Assembly (NCBI GenBank): GCA_963281255.1 | Contig: OY725495.1 | Location: 434,001 to 498,000, forward strand | Length of the DNA: 64,000 bases | DNA from: Aphrocallistes beatrix | Taxonomy: Eukaryota; Porifera; Hexactinellida; Sceptrulophora; Aphrocallistidae | Direction: 5' to 3' | In this document: positions 9,731 through 21,138 of the stretch, piece by piece | How the letters are laid out: every line of letters starts with the position of its first letter | How positions within the stretch are numbered: position 1 is the first letter of the stretch | The notes under the pieces: generated by a model | What the model saw: the letters and a program-made list of their open reading frames with translations, nothing else | Databases searched by the model: none | What the model was told of the DNA's origin: nothing | Position numbers and translations under genes: made by a program

Positions 9731-12352
9731 CTAACAGACCGTTTCTGACTGTATGTTCTTAAAGACTGGTGGTTCCAATTGTTCAGGAATGGAATGAGAT
9801 GAGTTTTCTTTTCTTAAAATTACCTCATCCGTTTTAGAGTCCGTTTTGTGGTTTTGTGAAAGTCCTCGAACCTCACGAATCTCGCACTCTAATACATCAC
9901 GTTCTGATTTAAGCCTCGAGAGTTCGCCTTTCAATTTGGTTAACTGCATCTGATTAATGAAGTTCATATCTAGAGTTGCTGTGTTGTGCACTCCTCCATA
10001 CACCTTTTCCTCGTTAGGATCTTTGATGATATAGTAGAGTTTGGGGATGAATAGGAAACTTACAATGAGACATGTGTCTAATGCGTAGCTGATGGATAGG
10101 AGGGATATAGCCGCGTCAATCAGTCGCACAGAAGGTATCATGGTAATGAGAATGATGCGGACCAAGTTGAAGAATATGGTGATGAGAGTGGCTAGGGTGA
10201 TAGATTGGAATTCGTTGATCCCTCGAATGTTAACCTTGCGTATTTGATAAGCGAAGTAGAGACCGACACCGTACAAGATCCATCTGAGGAAAATGTAGAA
10301 AAATCTGACAATGATTGCAGGCGAATTAGGAGATCCTCCTTCAGCACAGTAGAAAATGTACCAGAATAGATTTCCTGGTTTGGTGATATCGGTGTTTGCT
10401 GTTTCGAGTGGTCCCTCAGCTATGAACTGGAAACGTATTGCTTCGATTCCTGCCCATATCACTGTATACCCCGTATCGAACAACATGATTGCACCAATGA
10501 ATGAGATAATGTGAATCGTCTTAACGACGCTTTTGATGGACTGGCGGATTGCAATCATGTAGACTCGAAACGCTTTTCCAATGAGTGTCCCGAAAATCAG
10601 GTCTGTTGCTAACGCAGGTAACCACCAAACCAAATGGCACAATGTGGTACAGCCTATGCATTCAGAATTGTTATCTCCTGGTGTGCGTTTCAGGAATCGA
10701 TTATCTATTACCACTAGCACTGCAACGATGCATTGGAGGATGGCACCTGATAGTATGAACAAGTTTAGGAGTGGACTGCTAAGTTTTATGACTTTTTTCT
10801 TACGATAATAGAGATTGATTGTCACGAAGGCTACAGTGAATCCGAGTGCACATATAGCGATAATGACTGGGAGAATAAGAGCTGGAATTGGTAGATGATG
10901 TATCTCAACCCCATCGCACCTGACTCCATCATTCTCACAGTTTCGAAAAGGTTCTATCGCGTAAATTTCTCCTTTGAAACTACTGATGTTTCTAAGATGA
11001 ATTGCGCTTATTTGGTCTACAGCTCCTATCAGAACCTCTCTACCATTTCTAAATTCGATTATTTCAACTCGCCCGAATTCTCTTGCCCTATTTTTGAATG
11101 AAACCTTTCCGGTTAACCCAATAAATTTTACTTCATTTATATGCTTTATTAGATCTTTTGCAACTTTATCGTTTTCTGTTTTTTGACTTCTGTTGTGGTA
11201 ATTAAATTCGTCTAATATTGAATGGTGTTTATCCAGTGCCCTTTCAAAGACCTTAAAAAGAGTTATCATTGCATCAAAAGCAAACTGGGCGTATTTTATC
11301 ACATTCAAATCTAAATTTACAACGTTATATGCACTAGAATGGAGCCTTCTCACGATCTCTTCCCACAATTCTGCACGGGTCATATTGAAAATTGTCATTT
11401 CCTCTGGCCGGAAAATTTGTTCGGTACTGACCGCTGATATGTTATTATCTATTAACCTTACATTATTATCTACGCCCAGGGTTCCTTCAAGGAATCGCAA
11501 CATATCTTCAGTAGTACAAGTGGCATTTCGACTGTTTTGGAACCAATTTGTAGTCCACCATGATGGTATTATCCAAGTTACATGTGGCGAAATATAGTTT
11601 TTCTTATACGCACGACAGAATACTTCAAATCCAACGACTTCGTAGAAGTTTGCTATGACGACTTTGTGTCTTTGTCGCATAAACAAACGATCTAACTTTC
11701 GATCCACTTCATTTAAATCAATCGGGTTTGTAATGCGTTCATAATCGGTGAAGATGTTCATTTTCTTAAATTCGTCGCTTAAACCTTCTACAACAGTACT
11801 GAATACGCCCGCTTCTTGATGTATTACTCCAACTCGACGCCAATTAAACTTTTCAATCAGCTTCAGATAGAGAACAATGAGATTGTTATATGTTGACATT
11901 CCAAGGTATGTGTTCGGGTATATTTGTGCATTTGTTAACCCAGGAGAACTTGCTGTTGTTGCCAACTGATTCAAGCTGAATGATGGCACAGTCTCACCGA
12001 CTGGCTCTGCAGCTATTGAACAGCTCGGTCCAAATACGTAATAGTACACATTGTCCTTTTCTTGCATGAAGTTGAGGAATTCGTTCAACGCGGTTGCCCT
12101 TCTACACTGCGACCTTCGCCAGGTGATATTGAGGTTGAAATGTTCCGAAATAGTAGTGTCTATTCTAACTAAATCTGCAGCGATTTCGATCAAATACCTC
12201 ACTTGCTGTCCGTTCCAATTTCCATCCTTATCAGAGAACAGACCCGCTATCTTGATTTCTCTTTTTTCTGCCCTCGCAAAATGTTGGCTGTTAAAGGTTA
12301 AGAGAGCTAGAAATATAATTGGGTTGATGTATAGTGCGATCTTCATCTTCAT
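9731..12352 (-). CDS. GABA-B-like class C G-protein-coupled receptor (copy 4)
   Basis: Intronless, 873 residues from the ATG at 12352. Signal peptide, Venus-flytrap domain, seven helices and coiled-coil tail as in the other copies. The ectodomain is clearly diverged from copies 1 and 3, although it keeps GPSCS, NSP/SSPGLTNA and FCRAYKKNY. From about position 10760 down to the stop and beyond, it is almost identical to copy 3. The change from diverged to near-identical is abrupt and falls around TM2. This suggests the 7TM/tail half was copied from, or to, copy 3. Ligand specificity probably differs while signalling output is shared; this is inference. Confidence 0.92.
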   Translation of the reverse strand: MKMKIALYINPIIFLALLTFNSQHFARAEKREIKIAGLFSDKDGNWNGQQVRYLIEIAADLVRIDTTISEHFNLNITWRRSQCRRATALNEFLNFMQEKDNVYYYVFGPSCSIAAEPVGETVPSFSLNQLATTASSPGLTNAQIYPNTYLGMSTYNNLIVLYLKLIEKFNWRRVGVIHQEAGVFSTVVEGLSDEFKKMNIFTDYERITNPIDLNEVDRKLDRLFMRQRHKVVIANFYEVVGFEVFCRAYKKNYISPHVTWIIPSWWTTNWFQNSRNATCTTEDMLRFLEGTLGVDNNVRLIDNNISAVSTEQIFRPEEMTIFNMTRAELWEEIVRRLHSSAYNVVNLDLNVIKYAQFAFDAMITLFKVFERALDKHHSILDEFNYHNRSQKTENDKVAKDLIKHINEVKFIGLTGKVSFKNRAREFGRVEIIEFRNGREVLIGAVDQISAIHLRNISSFKGEIYAIEPFRNCENDGVRCDGVEIHHLPIPALILPVIIAICALGFTVAFVTINLYYRKKKVIKLSSPLLNLFILSGAILQCIVAVLVVIDNRFLKRTPGDNNSECIGCTTLCHLVWWLPALATDLIFGTLIGKAFRVYMIAIRQSIKSVVKTIHIISFIGAIMLFDTGYTVIWAGIEAIRFQFIAEGPLETANTDITKPGNLFWYIFYCAEGGSPNSPAIIVRFFYIFLRWILYGVGLYFAYQIRKVNIRGINEFQSITLATLITIFFNLVRIILITMIPSVRLIDAAISLLSISYALDTCLIVSFLFIPKLYYIIKDPNEEKVYGGVHNTATLDMNFINQMQLTKLKGELSRLKSERDVLECEIREVRGLSQNHKTDSKTDEVILRKENSSHSIPEQLEPPVFKNIQSETVC

Positions 12353-14156
12353 CAAGCTTGAAGGATTCTACAGAATTGTATCATTCATAGTATTTATATT
12401 CTACAATCAGAATGAAAATTTTAATTTTGTCTAATCTTTTTTTACAAATGTTCGCTATGCGTACTTTTGATGGGTTAATCAAATTGAAATTTTTGCTGAT
12501 ATGTACAATCATCCGGTTGTTAGAAATACTGATGATTAATGCAGCATTTTGAATGATACAAGTACATTCTGTAAAAATGAGGGGACAAGGCATTTTAGCC
12601 AAAAACACAACGAATCTACACGAAGAATATTTCTGATTATTTGAGAGCATCGGTGTACTTTGTATTGATGCTCTAATTATCCCAAATACTCATCGAATCA
12701 TCTATTTGATAAGTTATTTGTATATGTGTAATATAGTACAATATAAATATTTCTAAAAATAGATCTCTTTGTTTCTACATACCAATACATAATTAAAGAT
12801 TATATAATTATTTATATAAGGTTCAATCTATGATTTATACTAAAAATAGAAGCGTTGGAATATGGAAGTTTCCCTAGATTGCTGATGGGAATAGAGGAAA
12901 TGTGGCATTGCTTTAAGTCCAAAATAAAATGTAAAATGAAGACAGTTTAATTACTTTCACACCAGGACCTCGACAGGCCTATGAAATACGATAAATTACG
13001 CATGATTGCATTTTTAGATCGCAACAAAGCAGTATATTCCCATACAGCGGCTCGTTTTGGATGGATGGCTAGATCCTACTGTATTGGCTAAATATACTGT
13101 AATAAAGCCTGATTTTAATCTTTATATAATACAAAAACTTTAACAATTGACAATTCACTATAATTGCGTTATTATTTTTAGTAGTATGAATCAATATATG
13201 TGTCATGAACTGCAGTCTTTTGGGTTTTTTCGTATTAAAAACAGGCTGACGTGTATAGATTCCACAATTCACAAAAAACTATTTCCTAATTTAACATGTA
13301 CTCACTACAGCTATTTGAACCTTTCATGAATTGAGTCATCTTAATTTCAATGTAATTTACATGCTGCTGAGTAATATTACTATTAAGTATTATATATTAC
13401 AGGTCATGAGTCTATTTTATTGTTTACTCGGGTACACTTCTATTTGGTTAAAAACATGATGTGTAATTACTTTGGATTCAGAATTGCTACATATACATAT
13501 TAGCTAATGTTTGTTCAATTAAATGTTCATATTACGTAAGTCCCGACTTATAAGAAGGGAATAATCCAGCTTACTAGATAGCAACAAGTATCCAGTTGTT
13601 GAGATATCTCAAAATCAGCATCACCTTTGTGGAAATATGTTTTGAAATTAGGCTGCAAACTATATAGAATAAGAAAAAATCCCCCCAAAGGCTCAAGCAT
13701 CTGTATACGTATATAATTGCCTCGACTACAGTACCGGATTCCTGTTAGAGCGTGCGACTAGTGCTTTGAGAAAGATAACCATTCCAAGCCTCTCAACTCC
13801 CACGATCTCGTCGTGTGTATCACGATTTCCGTTCTTATATGAGACCATTACTCACTATATTTCACAATCTGAACCACTGTTCGTAATATGTACTATTTTA
13901 CCATACTCACGATTTGATACATGCCATCACACGATTTGGTTAGATTACGTGTTGAGAGGCCTGCTATTCTGATATTTTATCCAAATTCTATTTAGAAGTT
14001 CTGTTTTTATATATTCTTTACTTGTGTTCTTAATTAAGTGTGGACACCCAAGTCTTAATAACAGCTGATTACTAAATATATCTCATCCGTGGTTCACTTA
14101 TATATATACTTATACCATGCTAAAGTTAATCTAATTTGTTGTTTTTGTATTAGCAA
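12353..14156. other. Intergenic, no gene recognised
   Basis: About 1.8 kb of AT-rich DNA between two divergently transcribed genes (receptor copy 4 and aspartate dehydrogenase). Open frames up to about 90 codons have no recognisable content. No clear inverted-repeat element was found. Confidence 0.5.
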
Positions 14157-15435
14157 ATGAATTTGGAAAATTCAAAACCTAAGAGGATTGGCATTATTGG
14201 GTTTGGCTCTCTCGGCCAATATTTGTATCAACAAATGAAAGATAATCCATCTTATAAGATAGTATTTATATGGAATAGATCCCCTGAAAAGCTTGCTGGT
14301 ATTTCTCCTGAAATTATTCTATCGGATTTGAAGGATTTTGCAACCTACTCTCCTGAACTCATTATCGAAGTAGCTCACCCTTCAATTACTCAAGAGTATG
14401 GGCCAGAATTTTTAAAATTTGCAGATTATTTCGTTGGTAAGCAAAGGATCGCTTCTTGTGAACTAACAGGCATCCTAAGATCATTTCCATATTAGAAAAA
14501 TTTTGGAAGTTAGTTCACAATAAAGTGATGGTAAATCCATAATAAGTGGACTTATGATTTATTAAATAGCAGCACAATCATATTTCTAGCCAATTAGTAT
14601 ATTTAAAGATACTTAGATGAATATTGATTTGACTTATCAGTTTACACCATGCAATATTCCCTTTTTCATTTAATTATGTTAATTTATTCAAGAATCTTAC
14701 TTCATACATTCAGCCAGAAATACTGAAGATTATGAATAGAACAATGTCGCGTGATTTAATAAATATTTTATCACATGTATAACGTAGGACACAGTACAAG
14801 TAGAATCGCTGACTGAAAGCATTTTTTAGAAATGATCTCAATGTATTCTGCCCATATTCATTTCTTAACTCAATGAGATTGAATTTTTAGGATCTCCGAC
14901 TGCATTTGCTTTACAACATGTTGAAGATTCAATTTGGAAATGCGCCGTAACAAACGGAGTGTACGTTCCTTCTGGGGCGTTATGGGGAGCGGAAGATATC
15001 AGAAAAATGGCGAACAGAGGAGTTTTGGAGTCTCTCCGTGTAACGATGATTAAACATCCTTCAGCGTTTAAACTAACCGGAGAGCTGAAGCAAAAGCTAG
15101 AAACGTCAGATCTAAGCAAACCAACCACGCTCTATGAAGGTCCCGTCCGTGCACTCTGTCCCTTAGCTCCACAGAACGTGAACACAATGGCAGCTGCGTG
15201 TCTAGCTGGACACACCCTAGGCTTCGATGGGACTATTGGGTGTTTGACTGCCGATCCTAGCTTTGATAAGCACCGGGTTGTCATTGAAGTCGGCGGGTCT
15301 GGTGGATTCAAAGTCACCACTACTCGTGACAACCCAGCCAAAGCAGGAGCTGTTACTGGACAAGCAACCTATGCCTCCTTCCTCGGCTCGATACTTCAGG
15401 CGGGTGGGAGGGGACCTGGATTGCATTTGTGTTGA
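14157..15435 (+). CDS. ASPDH: Aspartate dehydrogenase (ASPDH-like), two exons
   Basis: Exon 1 is 14157-14436 and exon 2 is 14891-15435. The 454-nt intron has GTAAGC and TTTTTAG borders and phase 1. The joined protein is 274 residues, close to the human protein. The N-terminus has a Rossmann NAD(P) site (IGIIGFGSLGQ). After the splice junction the family landmarks GALWGAEDIRK, SLRVTM, LYEGPVR, NTMAAA and LGFDG follow in order. The C-terminus ends in GLHLC, like the GIHLC end of mammalian ASPDH. The family performs NAD(P)-dependent interconversion of L-aspartate and oxaloacetate/iminoaspartate, presumably in the cytosol. An acceptor-like TTAG lies 3 nt upstream of the ATG. Confidence 0.93.
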
Positions 15436-16642
15436 GTTTTATCTTTTTCCGTTATAATAGGATAATTTTATTGGAAATATATCCATTCACCGCTATACAA
15501 TTCCCTAGTCATTATTAATGGTTAAAATAGATCTAGATTTCCATATGACTTCTTTTTGTTATTGTTATTACAATAACACAAGATTGAAGTTCATTGAATT
15601 CGCCATCGGTTTGAATATAATGAGCTCATATAGCTAAATATTACTCCTAAATCTTTACAATCACATGTGTTGTATAGGGCTGTAACACAATTACTTATTT
15701 CATAGCATTAAAGTTGATTCAATAAATGTACTATTGTTCTAGACGAATCACATTTCTGTAGAATAAGGCTTGTATTATTCAAATGTCACATTGTCTGGAT
15801 TAAAATGTTCTTTTGGAAATAGAATGGTTCCATTTAGCTCATACCATATCATCAACTTTTTAAAATTATAAATAGGCAATAGTTAGTTTTCAGTAGTTTT
15901 TATTCCATTTACGGAGCATTTTTCATTTTTAATATCTACGCACTGAAACGAATTAAAAAAATTATTTAATTTACATCTCGCATACCTATAAATTCTAGTT
16001 TAGGTGCATTAGATTAATTGAATATAATTAAGCCATGCTATGATACAACATGGATTATACTAGTCTTACATAAAATGTCATATACTGTATTGAACCGAAG
16101 GATAAAAAACATCTTTCCTATTCCATTGATTTTAAATGTATTTACTTAACAAAATCTCAATTTTCTAAATTAGAATAACTTATTAGCTAAAAAAACATTT
16201 ATTTTATTTGTATACAAAATATAATATCAATCCCCATCAACAGTCAACTCCGTTTTAACTGAGTTTGATATACCGAAATATCCCAACTTTAGTTATAACA
16301 GCAGTAGACTATATTCCAAATCGACTTTAAATGCTACTCTGTCGTGTTTCTATATCAATTACATGTCGTATCATTGTGTAGCTGGCACCTTAATGGGATA
16401 CGCAGCATCATAATTCTAGGCTTCGACGCCTGGAATGTCCCTTTGCCTCATGAGCATAACAAAACAAACAATCATAGTACATTGATAACTTGGTTGAATG
16501 GGTAGCCTTAGAAATAAGGTAAGCCATGTTTAACTTTTGAGTTATTCCGACAGATGTATTTAAAGCCAATTGCGTCCATGCCATTCAAAAGCCTCAAATT
16601 CAAAAATCATTGATATTTCTTATTACTGTATTTAGTTAGAAG
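15436..16642. other. Intergenic, no gene recognised
   Basis: About 1.2 kb of AT-rich sequence between two + strand genes. No open frame of note and no repeat ends that I could support. Confidence 0.5.
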
Positions 16643-19600
16643 ATGTCTCTAACCCGCCGATTCAAGAAGAAAAATGAGTACCCATTCTCAAAGTCTCTCT
16701 TGCACGAATTGTCCGAGCTGTTCTTCTGCGAGGGTTATAAGCTCTATTCTGGTCAAAATAGTCTCTCTCTGACAGCTCAGTTTCTGAGTCATTTTCTGAC
16801 TTACTACGAGACGTACACTTCAAATCATACACAGAATATCATCCGGAATAGCCTGAGATTCAATATAAACTCAGCTGCGAGGGAAATGAACTATATCAGG
16901 GAGTGTTTCGAGAAAGTTCAAAGTTTGAAGATCCTAGTTGACGTCAGATATCCACTCGAGAATCCCGTCAAACTGTTTCCATTCAATAAAATAAAAGTTC
17001 TCGTGATAAAGAAGTGCCCAATCAACATGATACACGGCTTGAAAAAGTTGAGAAGACAACTACAGACTTTAGTACTCAATTATTCTCTCTCAGTTTTCGA
17101 CGAAGCGATTGCACAGTGCGGTGGAGATGAAACTAACGGGGAAGAATGGCACTCACTGGACGAATTGGATTTGAGTTACAATTTCATGTCAGAAGTAAAC
17201 GATTCTCAATGGTCGTTAGTCCATTCCATTACCAAGCTCGATCTCAGCCATAACCAGTTGTGTGAAGAGAGAACTGATTTTAGAGAATTGGACAAACTGC
17301 TTCAAATCAATCTCGGCTATAACTTCTTGAAAAACATCCCATTTTTCCACCCACACGCCATGGGGTCACTTCACACCTTAATCCTCCGTAACAACAACCT
17401 GTCTGCATTGGACGGCATTGAAACGCTCCGCCAACTTTCCGTTTTAGACCTCGGATACAACTGCTTAGATCTACACACTAAACTCGATCGTATCGATGCA
17501 CTGCACTTCCTGCGTAACCTACAGCTGACAGGGAACCCATTATCCTACCATAAGAAGCACAGGCAATTCACTCTCATGAAGCTTTCTCCTGCGATTGATG
17601 TGGATGCGTTCATTCTGGATGATGTATCACTAAGCATTTCCGAATCTAAAGAGTTCCTTAAGAATGCACAGTTAACCGCCAGCTACCAATCCTCCATTAG
17701 TTCACCCTCGCACATGAACTACTTCAGCTCTAGCTCCAGCCAGTCTCACTCTTCTCGTGGCGGTCGAAGGATTTCTTCCATTCGTACGATCGAGTTAGAT
17801 GACACGGATTCGCAGCGAGAATACGCACCGATCGAAGATTACCCACATTACGCTGAGATCAAACAAAAGGAAGTGCTTCGGACGCAGTTAGGCCCGGCTT
17901 GGCTTCCTTCACAGGACTCGCAAGAAGAGAGTCCTCAGAAAATAAATCGCTCTAAGAATAAACACACCCGCCATATCCTCCCCGCTCAGACCAAGCTCCT
18001 CCTAGATGGAGACACGTCTAGCTATTCAAAGCCAGAATCACCCGTAGTGAAATCTAAACTTACAACAACAAGAAAATCATCCTATGACAATCCACTTCCA
18101 GAATCCCAGCAAGGTTATCAGATAGAAGCACTTGGTGAATACTCGCCAATGCAAGAGCACCCTGAACCTCTTTCAAATAATTCCCCCACTCTCTCACAAG
18201 ATGATGAATCATCGAAAACCCCAATTAACGAAGAACCAATCGATGTCTCCCCTCAGTTAATCGATGAGGAGCAATATTTGGTTCATAGCTACGATACTGA
18301 AGACGAGGAATCACAGAGAGAACCGTTCTTCATCTCTCTATCAGGGAATAGACTGTACGAACTGAATTATGAAGGCAAGGCGACTCAGGAGTATGATATG
18401 AATTGTCTCTTGTCCGTTATTCACAGCGAGAAGAAATCTAGTTCAGGGGAAGGGGAGAAGAAACAAATTTTGACACTCAAATTCAATTATGAGAGAAGAG
18501 ATATGAGGAAGAGAGACTACATCTTTGAAAAGGCAGAGAACTTCAAAAATTTAATCGAAAAGTTATCAGAAATCGCGGCAAATAACGCGAACAATCCGAT
18601 CAAAAACACATACCAATGTTTGAAGTGCAACTCAGTTGTCGATAAAACTCATATGCTATATTCATACTCCGCAGAAGACGTGACTAAATCAAGGGGTTCT
18701 GATTCCATTAACTGTCCGAAGTGTGGAAGCGATCAACTAACTGGAGACTCCAAGCTAACCGTGAGAGAATGTGAATTGCTCGACTCAGGTCCTGGCTTCA
18801 CGCGGAAACTAACACCTGCTGAAATCAGATCCTCATTGCCAATCCAGAGAGACCTAATAGACAATCTTAATAGTGAGAATTTCAAACCATCTAGTGCCTC
18901 TCCAAAATCATACACTCAAGCTCCAACTAAGAATGGGAATGCAGTGGGAAAGAAGGAATCTATTTATTTCTCAGAGAACAAGTTCAGTAAGTATCGTGGA
19001 AAGCAAATGGAAACTGAAATATTAACCGCAGAAGATACACAAGAATCAGATTTCGAGCGAGTTTTACTTCGGAAAGCATCCGTTACTCCTCCTGAAGAGG
19101 ACTTTGCACTGGAGAGCACCAGTTCCAGACGTGATTCGGTACCGGAAGTAGACTTGTCAAGCATTAAAGCGTGTGATAAAGTGGTGGGTAAGGGCAGTTT
19201 CCGTCGACGGAATAAACAGCCTTGCCCCAAACTCTCTGAGAGTATGATCGCGAACGATGGGAGGGGACTAACTCGAACACACGTTGACGATTCTAACTCC
19301 GTTCGCGGGAAACCTTTATCCAAACAACGAGTAAACACCTCATCGCTAGAAGAGTTGGACGAGGGTTCGAGTCAGAGTGACAGGCGGAATTCAACATTCT
19401 CTTGCGGGAGTTCCATCTTCCCCACACGTTCTAGCACTGGTCCCGAAGGCATTGGACTTCCGTTCTCTTTCCATGACCCTTCTTACATACGTCACGACTT
19501 CAAACTCTACATTGAAGTGAAGCTATTCGAGAGCAATACTGAAGAGTTCCTAAGCCAAATTCGATGCACGGCAGTACAGACTCGACAAAAGGAAGAATTC

Positions 19601-20716
19601 CAATGCCTACTGATCATCTCCACGCAGGCTGCATACATCTGTCAAGTTAAAGGCGCAGAGGAATACGCACCAGCTGAATGGCTCTCCAAACTAATACGAA
19701 TATCACTGAATAGTTTATTTTTCATCGACATCGGTCTACACGGACAGACATTACAGCTGGAGTTCAGTAACGTAAAGAATGGGTCATTCGTTTTCATTAC
19801 AAGAGACACGCTACGTACAAAGATTTTCGTAGCTTCTCTCTCAGGGTACGTGTCCAAGCTGAAGCAAGGTTGCTTACAGAGAGTGGGGCCTGACCTACAG
19901 ACTATACCTAACTTCAGAGCTGGCGTCTTAGGAGACAGTTCGCCTACTTTTTCAGAGAAATATGTTTTGGGTCTTCGTCTATACGAAATGCTTCGATATT
20001 CTTCAGACCTAATTAAAACGCATCGACATCACAAACGATCCATCCATAACACTATCTCCGGATCGAAATTAGTGGATTTTCTCATTCAACGTAACGAAGC
20101 TACTACGATTGAAGATGCCTGTCTCCTCATTCAACAGTGTATTGACTGCCGAGTTCTTAATCCTTTGGAACCGATGAATGACACTTTTGACCTTGAAAAG
20201 GGGTTATATTATCGGTTTTCTATGGATGAGTTCGAGCCTAATGCTTCTAATGGTCGACCTACCCACATCGAAATGCTCACTGAGATAGAGCAGTTGGAAA
20301 TTTACTGCCTTCTCTACCAGATAGAGTACAAATATACTAACCCAATTCCAGAGAAGAATCCGATTGGATTCGCCATTACGGAAGATTTTATCTTTCTTGT
20401 GCAGCAAAATTTCCAATGGCCACTCCCCAGACTACAGCCCCCACCACAGTTGGGTATCAGATGGAGACAATTCGAGTTGAAAGACAAACGTCGCTTGACT
20501 GATATCGAAAAGGTCCTAATCAACAGCAATTCTCAAAGCATTTCATTTGTGTTCTCAACTGAAAGTATTCACGACACGCCTCATTATGAAGAATGGAACT
20601 TATGCACTGAATCGAGTCGAATGGCCGAGATGATTGTAGTCACTATCAAGAATATTTGGGAGAAACAGTACAATGTAGAACTAAATATACTTATTACTGA
20701 CAAACCTGACGATTAA
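16643..20716 (+). CDS. STK11IP: STK11 (LKB1)-interacting protein homologue
   Basis: Intronless, 1357 residues. The N-terminus has the family's helical region, then leucine-rich repeats (about 105-325) with the diagnostic LRRQLQTLVL, ACGGDE-like and DLSYN/NLGYN/DLGYN phrases. The C-terminal half has a PH-like region, a Cys4 cluster CLKC...CPKC (about 659-695) and a second folded region. About residues 1107-1195 look like a DEP domain (GSKLVDFLIQR, DACLLIQQC, GLYYRF). I do not recall DEP being described in vertebrate STK11IP. The family binds the LKB1 kinase and acts at endosomes and lysosomes. The middle is a long Ser-rich disordered linker. The start follows a TTTAG acceptor-like site by 7 nt. 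Confidence 0.88.
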   Translation: MSLTRRFKKKNEYPFSKSLLHELSELFFCEGYKLYSGQNSLSLTAQFLSHFLTYYETYTSNHTQNIIRNSLRFNINSAAREMNYIRECFEKVQSLKILVDVRYPLENPVKLFPFNKIKVLVIKKCPINMIHGLKKLRRQLQTLVLNYSLSVFDEAIAQCGGDETNGEEWHSLDELDLSYNFMSEVNDSQWSLVHSITKLDLSHNQLCEERTDFRELDKLLQINLGYNFLKNIPFFHPHAMGSLHTLILRNNNLSALDGIETLRQLSVLDLGYNCLDLHTKLDRIDALHFLRNLQLTGNPLSYHKKHRQFTLMKLSPAIDVDAFILDDVSLSISESKEFLKNAQLTASYQSSISSPSHMNYFSSSSSQSHSSRGGRRISSIRTIELDDTDSQREYAPIEDYPHYAEIKQKEVLRTQLGPAWLPSQDSQEESPQKINRSKNKHTRHILPAQTKLLLDGDTSSYSKPESPVVKSKLTTTRKSSYDNPLPESQQGYQIEALGEYSPMQEHPEPLSNNSPTLSQDDESSKTPINEEPIDVSPQLIDEEQYLVHSYDTEDEESQREPFFISLSGNRLYELNYEGKATQEYDMNCLLSVIHSEKKSSSGEGEKKQILTLKFNYERRDMRKRDYIFEKAENFKNLIEKLSEIAANNANNPIKNTYQCLKCNSVVDKTHMLYSYSAEDVTKSRGSDSINCPKCGSDQLTGDSKLTVRECELLDSGPGFTRKLTPAEIRSSLPIQRDLIDNLNSENFKPSSASPKSYTQAPTKNGNAVGKKESIYFSENKFSKYRGKQMETEILTAEDTQESDFERVLLRKASVTPPEEDFALESTSSRRDSVPEVDLSSIKACDKVVGKGSFRRRNKQPCPKLSESMIANDGRGLTRTHVDDSNSVRGKPLSKQRVNTSSLEELDEGSSQSDRRNSTFSCGSSIFPTRSSTGPEGIGLPFSFHDPSYIRHDFKLYIEVKLFESNTEEFLSQIRCTAVQTRQKEEFQCLLIISTQAAYICQVKGAEEYAPAEWLSKLIRISLNSLFFIDIGLHGQTLQLEFSNVKNGSFVFITRDTLRTKIFVASLSGYVSKLKQGCLQRVGPDLQTIPNFRAGVLGDSSPTFSEKYVLGLRLYEMLRYSSDLIKTHRHHKRSIHNTISGSKLVDFLIQRNEATTIEDACLLIQQCIDCRVLNPLEPMNDTFDLEKGLYYRFSMDEFEPNASNGRPTHIEMLTEIEQLEIYCLLYQIEYKYTNPIPEKNPIGFAITEDFIFLVQQNFQWPLPRLQPPPQLGIRWRQFELKDKRRLTDIEKVLINSNSQSISFVFSTESIHDTPHYEEWNLCTESSRMAEMIVVTIKNIWEKQYNVELNILITDKPDD

Positions 20717-20938
20717 CAATTTATTAAAAGCAATTCCAAATATTTTCTAATTTTAGATATGCTGTTTACATTTATTATGAGTTTATACATGCCATATTGT
20801 TGATAGTACAAAATAATCATTCGTTATCAGTTACAATTTATTTCTGTGAGAAAAATCCTTAGGAAATTGTTTCCATAAACTTAGAATCCCTTTAACCAGG
20901 AGATTGAATAGTATTTAGAACTAATTTGGAAGTATTTG

Positions 20939-21138
20939 NNNNNNNNNNNNNNNNNNNNNNNNNNNNNNNNNNNNNNNNNNNNNNNNNNNNNNNNNNNNNN
21001 NNNNNNNNNNNNNNNNNNNNNNNNNNNNNNNNNNNNNNNNNNNNNNNNNNNNNNNNNNNNNNNNNNNNNNNNNNNNNNNNNNNNNNNNNNNNNNNNNNNN
21101 NNNNNNNNNNNNNNNNNNNNNNNNNNNNNNNNNNNNNN
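20939..21138. other. Assembly gap (200 N)
   Basis: A run of exactly 200 N, probably a placeholder of arbitrary size. It hides the 5' end of the PARP gene that follows. Any start codon inferred by reading into the N run is meaningless. Confidence 0.99.

Noticed and set aside
13766-13972. Open frame of 68 codons in the large intergenic region
   Set aside because: Length expected by chance; no hydrophobic, motif or splice evidence.
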